64,000 bases of DNA, from positions 5,781,001 through 5,845,000 of the forward strand of contig CAMPEX010000001.1 of NCBI GenBank assembly GCA_946807835.1, written 5' to 3'. This DNA comes from Ailanthus altissimus. Taxonomy: Eukaryota; Streptophyta; Magnoliopsida; Sapindales; Simaroubaceae. Under the pieces are notes generated by a model. That model was not told where the DNA came from. It saw only the letters and a list, made by a program, of their open reading frames with translations, and ran no database searches. A program made the translations under genes and the position numbers. This document shows, one piece after another, positions 62,501 to 64,000 of the stretch (the stretch's first letter is position 1; each line of letters opens with the position of its first letter).

Positions 62501-64000
62501 CGTCCGATTCGTCTCTTTTTTGTTCCTATTCGTCACATTTTTTCTCGTGCACCTATTTAAGATAAAAAAACACAAATAAGTAGCCAAATATTTATAATTT
62601 AGAGCAAAATACCTAAGTCGGAGCACCAAATATACTATTACAATTATGCCTTTATCAGTTTCCTAATTAGTTTTCTACTATTATTTAGGATTTCCAATCT
62701 TATTCCTACTAGTATTTAGTTTATTTTCCTATATATAGCTTATACTTGATTGTACTCAGAACTCATTACAAGTTATCAAGAATAATAATTTCAGTTTCTA
62801 CACAAAGCTTGTGTTCTTAAGTGAGTTTCATTGGTTCGTTTTGAAACATCAATTCTGCTGCACCAAAGAACCAACCTATGAATCAATTTGGTTCGGTCGG
62901 TTCAGTTCAGTTTGCCAACCCTTAGTGGTGAGAATAACTACCCATTAATTTCTTTAGATAGCAATACAATCTGGTCCTTCAAATGACTAGAAGGATTTTA
63001 GTTAGCAATCTCTCTATTTGTTATAAACATGGGAGGGAAGCCTCCATATAAGCTGGTGGTCAACTTTTACATTATGATCACCTGGGGTGCTGCTGATGTG
63101 GCAGCTGACTGGACTGCAATTTGGTTCCTCTTAAGTGATGACATCCTTCTTATGAAGACAATGCAAGAGCATTCAATTCCTTCTACAGTCACCTACCGCA
63201 TTTTGTTTAACATTTGTTTTACTCAACAAGTTTTCAATTTTTTCAGCCTAATTTTCTGTTGCTTGATTATAAGTAATTTCAACTATTTATAATGCAGTGT
63301 AAACAGCCCATAGTGATGATTTAGTCTAACTTCTGTTACCTTATGATGCTTTCATTTATAAGATGTTACATAATGTTTCTGTGTGAGCAAAGTGTCTAGG
63401 CAAACATATTAAAAGCAACTATAATTCTTGTTTTCTTGTAACATGTACTTACAAAAGTTTCTTCTATTGGCAGTATCGGATGCACCCAGACATATGCCGG
63501 TTTCCTTCTTTGCATTTTTATGAAAGCAAGTTGCTGAATGGTGAGGAGATGTCCAAAAAATCAGCTTCATTTCATGAGACTGAATGTCTTGGACCCTACG
63601 TATTTTATGACATTAGTGATGGCCAGGAGTTTCGTGGTAGGAATTCTGGTGCATTCTCCCTTTATAATGAGCATGAGGTTGATGCTGCCGTTGAGGTACT
63701 CAGGTTTTTCAAGAAGAGGTATGTGTCTTTTACCCCTCAAATTTTAGTTTGTTTAAACTTTTAGTTGAACTGCTGTATTGCAATTCATAGTTGATTGTTT
63801 CTAAAATTGTATTATAAGTACTTCATGCAGGTATCCATCAGAGTTTGTTGGTGGAAGAATTGGCGTTATTACACCGTATAAGAGTCAACTTCAGCTTTTG
63901 CGTTCTTGTTTTTCTAATGCATTTGGATCATCTGTTATTTCTGAGATGGAATTTAATACAGTGGATGGTTTTCAAGGTCGGGAGGTTGATATACTGATAC
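40406..64000 (+). CDS. SEN1-like superfamily 1 RNA/DNA helicase (plant), 3' end outside window
   Basis: The window holds 21 exons: 40406-40533, 41126-41510, 41796-41912, 41990-42069, 44097-44243, 44334-44482, 44584-44714, 44857-44979, 45113-45186, 45617-46207, 46361-46472, 46616-46753, 46983-47309, 47628-47901, 48019-49307, 50433-50838, 50945-51849, 51956-52021, 52093-52218, 63474-63718 and 63831-64000+. All borders are GT-AG and all phases agree, giving 1994 codons so far. A long N-terminal alpha-helical SEN1-type region is followed by a variable linker and a helicase core with Walker A GPPGTGKT, DEAAQ, GDPKQLP, YRMHP and VDGFQGRE. Yeast Sen1 and human senataxin resolve R-loops and act in transcription termination; Arabidopsis has SEN1-like helicases with the same N-terminus (from memory). 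The remaining core (motif VI) and C-terminus lie beyond 64000. It was not split into smaller genes because exon phases and homology run through. Confidence 0.93.
41666..41719. repeat. Compound microsatellite (CT)n(CTAT)n(GT)n in intron 2
   Basis: Consecutive CT, CTAT and GT runs lie in intron 2 of the helicase gene, clear of splice sites. Confidence 0.95.
42070..44096 (+). other. Intron 4 (2.0 kb), no internal gene
   Basis: It is AT-rich and bounded by GT at 42070 and AG at 44095-44096. Short ORFs on both strands (42910-43116, 43354-43584 minus, 43815-44096) show no recognisable domain. The middle (about 42640-43700) differs in texture and might hold an old insertion, but I found no terminal repeats. 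Confidence 0.6.
45617..47901 (+). CDS. Helicase exons 10-14 (residues 445-926)
   Basis: Exon 10 (45617-46207, 591 nt) carries '[20 protein letters not shown]' and an acidic loop '[10 protein letters not shown]', then '[18 protein letters not shown]' and '[13 protein letters not shown]'. Exons 11-14 follow with '[15 protein letters not shown]', '[16 protein letters not shown]', '[18 protein letters not shown]' and '[18 protein letters not shown]'. These continue the helical SEN1 N-terminal region, which is well known in plant orthologues. Reading is open throughout and phases join (2, 0, 0, 0, 1). Confidence 0.9.
47537..47569. repeat. (AT)n microsatellite in intron 13
   Basis: An uninterrupted AT run of about 33 bp lies 58 bp before exon 14. 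Confidence 0.95.
48019..49307 (+). CDS. Helicase exon 15 (linker region, residues 926-1355)
   Basis: This single large exon of 1289 nt begins '[20 protein letters not shown]'. The middle is a serine-, lysine- and aspartate-rich stretch that looks disordered. It contains '[11 protein letters not shown]' (about residues 1003-1013), a classic SUMO-interacting pattern of four hydrophobics followed by Ser/Asp/Glu. The end becomes conserved again: '[18 protein letters not shown]', '[20 protein letters not shown]' and '[20 protein letters not shown]', the region just before the helicase 1B stalk in Sen1-type proteins. Confidence 0.9.
49308..50432 (+). other. Intron 15 with a 260-bp tandem duplication
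   Basis: The intron has GT at 49308 and AG at 50431-50432. Two head-to-tail copies (about 49752-50011 and 50012-50271) share 'tgctggcagcttaaacatta' at 49881 and 50141, a period of 260 bp. They differ by scattered substitutions. No coding content is seen. Confidence 0.8.
50433..52218 (+). CDS. Helicase exons 16-19 (RecA1 core, residues 1356-1856)
   Basis: Exon 16 starts '[11 protein letters not shown]' and ends inside the Walker A loop. Exons 16/17 join to GPPGTGKT at about residues 1488-1495, the ATP-binding site. Exon 17 carries motif Ia '[16 protein letters not shown]', a long charged coiled-coil-like insertion (about 51360-51700, the family's 'prong'-type insert) and 'VVIDEAAQ' (motif II, residues 1785-1792), which marks an SF1B Upf1-like helicase. 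Exon 18 is '[17 protein letters not shown]'. Exon 19 carries '[12 protein letters not shown]' (motif III, from 1816) and '[20 protein letters not shown]'. All catalytic residues that I can check are present. Confidence 0.93.
52322..52680. repeat. 176-bp tandem duplication in intron 19
   Basis: Two head-to-tail copies start 'ctttaattttatgctggtat' at 52322 and 52498 and share 'gagaagtgttattagggttg'. They are diverged by substitutions and short indels. Confidence 0.85.
53416..53733 (+). repeat. 5' LTR of the gypsy element (318 bp)
   Basis: It starts TATAGTTCATAATT (TG changed to TA) and ends TCTGCTGCACCA. The last ~200 bp match 62658-62865 closely. The first part has an internal repeat of 'cctaattagttctctac' phrases that is collapsed in the 3' LTR. 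Confidence 0.82.
53771..56124 (+). pseudogene. gypsy gag-protease-RT start, decayed
   Basis: ATG at 53771 is soon followed by a stop. The capsid region at 54530-55010 reads '[20 protein letters not shown]', '[14 protein letters not shown]' and '[14 protein letters not shown]', typical of retrotransposon gag. The CCHC knuckle near 55247-55285 ('[15 protein letters not shown]') has lost its last Cys. The retropepsin-like domain at 55500-55890 has '[12 protein letters not shown]' in place of D[ST]G and '[12 protein letters not shown]'. RT begins near 56040 ('[14 protein letters not shown]') and is interrupted at 56124 by the copia element. Several stops (e.g. near 54687, 54996, 55344 and 55888) break the frame. 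Confidence 0.8.
56125..56251 (-). repeat. 3' LTR of copia D (127 bp)
   Basis: It differs from the other LTR by about four substitutions and lacks a ~28-bp stretch (near 60820-60848 in the partner) that lies between short 'gagaa' repeats, probably a slippage deletion. Confidence 0.9.
56259..59741 (-). pseudogene. copia D pol: zinc knuckle, protease, integrase, RT, RNase H
   Basis: In order on minus: CCHC knuckle '[14 protein letters not shown]' (near 59594), protease '[12 protein letters not shown]' (near 59340), pre-integrase '[14 protein letters not shown]', integrase with 'VDDYSR' and '[11 protein letters not shown]' (D and E present) and '[16 protein letters not shown]', RT from '[19 protein letters not shown]' with '[12 protein letters not shown]' (catalytic YMDD), and RNase H with '[14 protein letters not shown]' and '[13 protein letters not shown]'. 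It is broken by TGA at 58413-58415 (a Trp codon in relatives) and TAG at 56346-56348, after which the normal tail '[11 protein letters not shown]' continues to TGA at 56259-56261. A frameshift near 59741-59750 separates it from gag. Otherwise it is continuous for more than 1100 codons. Confidence 0.92.
59702..60355 (-). pseudogene. copia D gag
   Basis: It starts at ATG 60355, about 440 bp inside the 5' LTR, and opens with '[16 protein letters not shown]' and '[17 protein letters not shown]', the copia gag N-terminus (DUF4219/UBN2-like). It continues with '[20 protein letters not shown]' and '[20 protein letters not shown]'. After 'DVFSHVLR' the frame shifts, and the normal continuation (before '[15 protein letters not shown]') is one frame over, so the annotated stop at 59702 is an artefact of the indel. 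Confidence 0.88.
60356..60797 (-). other. copia D leader
   Basis: The 5' untranslated leader of copia D between the primer-binding site and the gag ATG. It is moderately GC-rich compared with its surroundings. The ORF at 60348-60683 has no recognisable domain. Confidence 0.7.
60798..60952 (-). repeat. 5' LTR of copia D (155 bp)
   Basis: TGTTAC...GCTAACA on plus. On the minus strand it is followed immediately by the primer-binding site. Such short LTRs are typical of small plant copia lineages. Confidence 0.9.
60958..61380 (+). pseudogene. gypsy RT continuation (first half of RT)
   Basis: Resumes after copia D with '[15 protein letters not shown]', then '[20 protein letters not shown]', '[14 protein letters not shown]' and '[19 protein letters not shown]'. 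The next expected block with the catalytic DD (YxDDIL) is absent, because sequence changes abruptly at about 61380. Stops are present near 61009 and 61230. Confidence 0.85.
61381..62657 (-). mobile_element. Probable LTR fragment or solo LTR on minus strand
   Basis: On minus the block starts TGATAAAGGCATAATTGTAA at 62657, where the gypsy 3' LTR sequence breaks, and runs to about 61381. TGATAA starts recur in plant Ty3/gypsy LTRs (compare 1004). No coding domain is seen. A ~94-bp tandem duplication lies at about 61464-61651. I could not find a matching TG/CA left terminus or a target duplication, so the left border and identity are uncertain. Confidence 0.5.
61464..61651. repeat. 94-bp tandem duplication
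   Basis: Two copies start 'tttcgattaaagccctagta' at 61464 and 61558 and end 'ctagacactaacttc'. They are very similar. Confidence 0.88.
62658..62865 (+). repeat. 3' LTR (partial) of the gypsy element
   Basis: It matches the last ~200 bp of 53416-53733, ending CTGCTGCACCA, followed by the AAGAA target copy. The beginning is missing. Confidence 0.85.
63474..64000 (+). CDS. Helicase exons 20-21 (RecA2 core, residues 1857-1994+)
   Basis: Exon 20 (63474-63718) starts '[20 protein letters not shown]', the Upf1-family motif IV region, and ends 'EVLRFFKKR' split by a phase-2 intron. Exon 21 (63831 to the edge) has '[16 protein letters not shown]' and '[14 protein letters not shown]' (motif V, residues 1981-1994). 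Both are open. The gene continues beyond the window toward motif VI. That these exons remain intact after 9.7 kb of insertions suggests that the intron is still spliced out. Confidence 0.92.

Larger units (their letters stand above)
53416..62865 (+). mobile_element. Ty3/gypsy retrotransposon, decayed and internally deleted
   Basis: Target duplications AAGAA (53411-53415 and 62866-62870) are perfect. The 5' LTR is 53416-53733 and the surviving 3' LTR part 62658-62865. A primer-binding site, tggtatcaaagc (53738-53749), follows. Gag, zinc knuckle, protease and the first half of RT are recognisable. The second half of RT, RNase H and integrase are absent. A minus-strand copia element (56125-60952) is inserted in RT, and a further LTR-like block (61381-62657) replaces the 3' pol region and part of the 3' LTR. 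Confidence 0.85.
53207..62924. mobile_element. hAT-type MITE split by a gypsy element (about 263 bp without insert)
   Basis: The left end TAGGGCTGGGCAT (53207) and right end TGCCAACCCTTA (to 62924) are imperfect inverted repeats. The target duplications GTTGCGAG (53199-53206) and GTGGTGAG (62925-62932) match at 6 of 8. The arms contain 'ggttcggttc'-type motifs and are partly self-complementary. A gypsy element lies inside (53416-62865). It belongs to the same broad type as the MITE at 12394-12824. Confidence 0.78.
52219..63473 (+). other. Intron 19, 11.3 kb, containing nested transposons
   Basis: GT lies at 52219-52220 after exon 19 and AG at 63472-63473 before exon 20. Exon 19 ends '...MLTKQ' and exon 20 starts 'YRMHP', which are adjacent in the family, so nothing is missing between them. 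Without the transposons the intron is about 1.5 kb. The first kilobase has a 176-bp tandem duplication. Everything from 53207 to 62924 is mobile DNA. Confidence 0.92.

Overview
The window is eukaryotic, from a flowering plant and most likely a eudicot. It is AT-rich, with GT-AG introns, plant LTR retrotransposons, Mutator-like and hAT-type DNA transposons, and a plant-type SEN1 helicase gene. Nothing bacterial is present. Only one gene looks functional: the plus-strand helicase from 40406 to beyond the right edge. The rest is mobile DNA and one dead gene.

Layout. 1-7258: right part of a decayed Ty1/copia element ('copia A', plus strand). It carries a nested Ty3/gypsy-type solo LTR whose two junctions have been tandemly duplicated. 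8487-12334: an intron-bearing pseudogene of an organellar RNA pseudouridine synthase. 12394-12824: a hAT-type MITE with a perfect 8-bp target duplication. 13237-37746: a Mutator-like element (MULE) with ~370-bp terminal inverted repeats and a 9-bp target duplication (8/9). It holds a decayed Ulp1-type protease gene (plus) and a decayed MURA transposase (minus). Two copia elements of the copia A family split it: copia B, 17557-27730, which itself holds an inverted solo LTR at 20050-21879; and copia C, 29011-37258. Without these the MULE is about 6.1 kb.

40406-64000: the SEN1-like helicase. I can place 21 exons whose reading phases all agree, giving 1994 codons before the window ends inside exon 21. 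Intron 19 is 11.3 kb because it holds a Russian doll: a hAT MITE (53207-62924) hit by a Ty3/gypsy element (53416-62865), hit in turn by a recent minus-strand Ty1/copia element (56125-60952) and probably by another minus-strand LTR (61381-62657). All helicase exons remain open.

The boundaries of the nested elements rest on target-site duplications and TG/CA termini read by eye. Protein identities rest on remembered family motifs, without database searches. I see no tRNA, rRNA or CRISPR.
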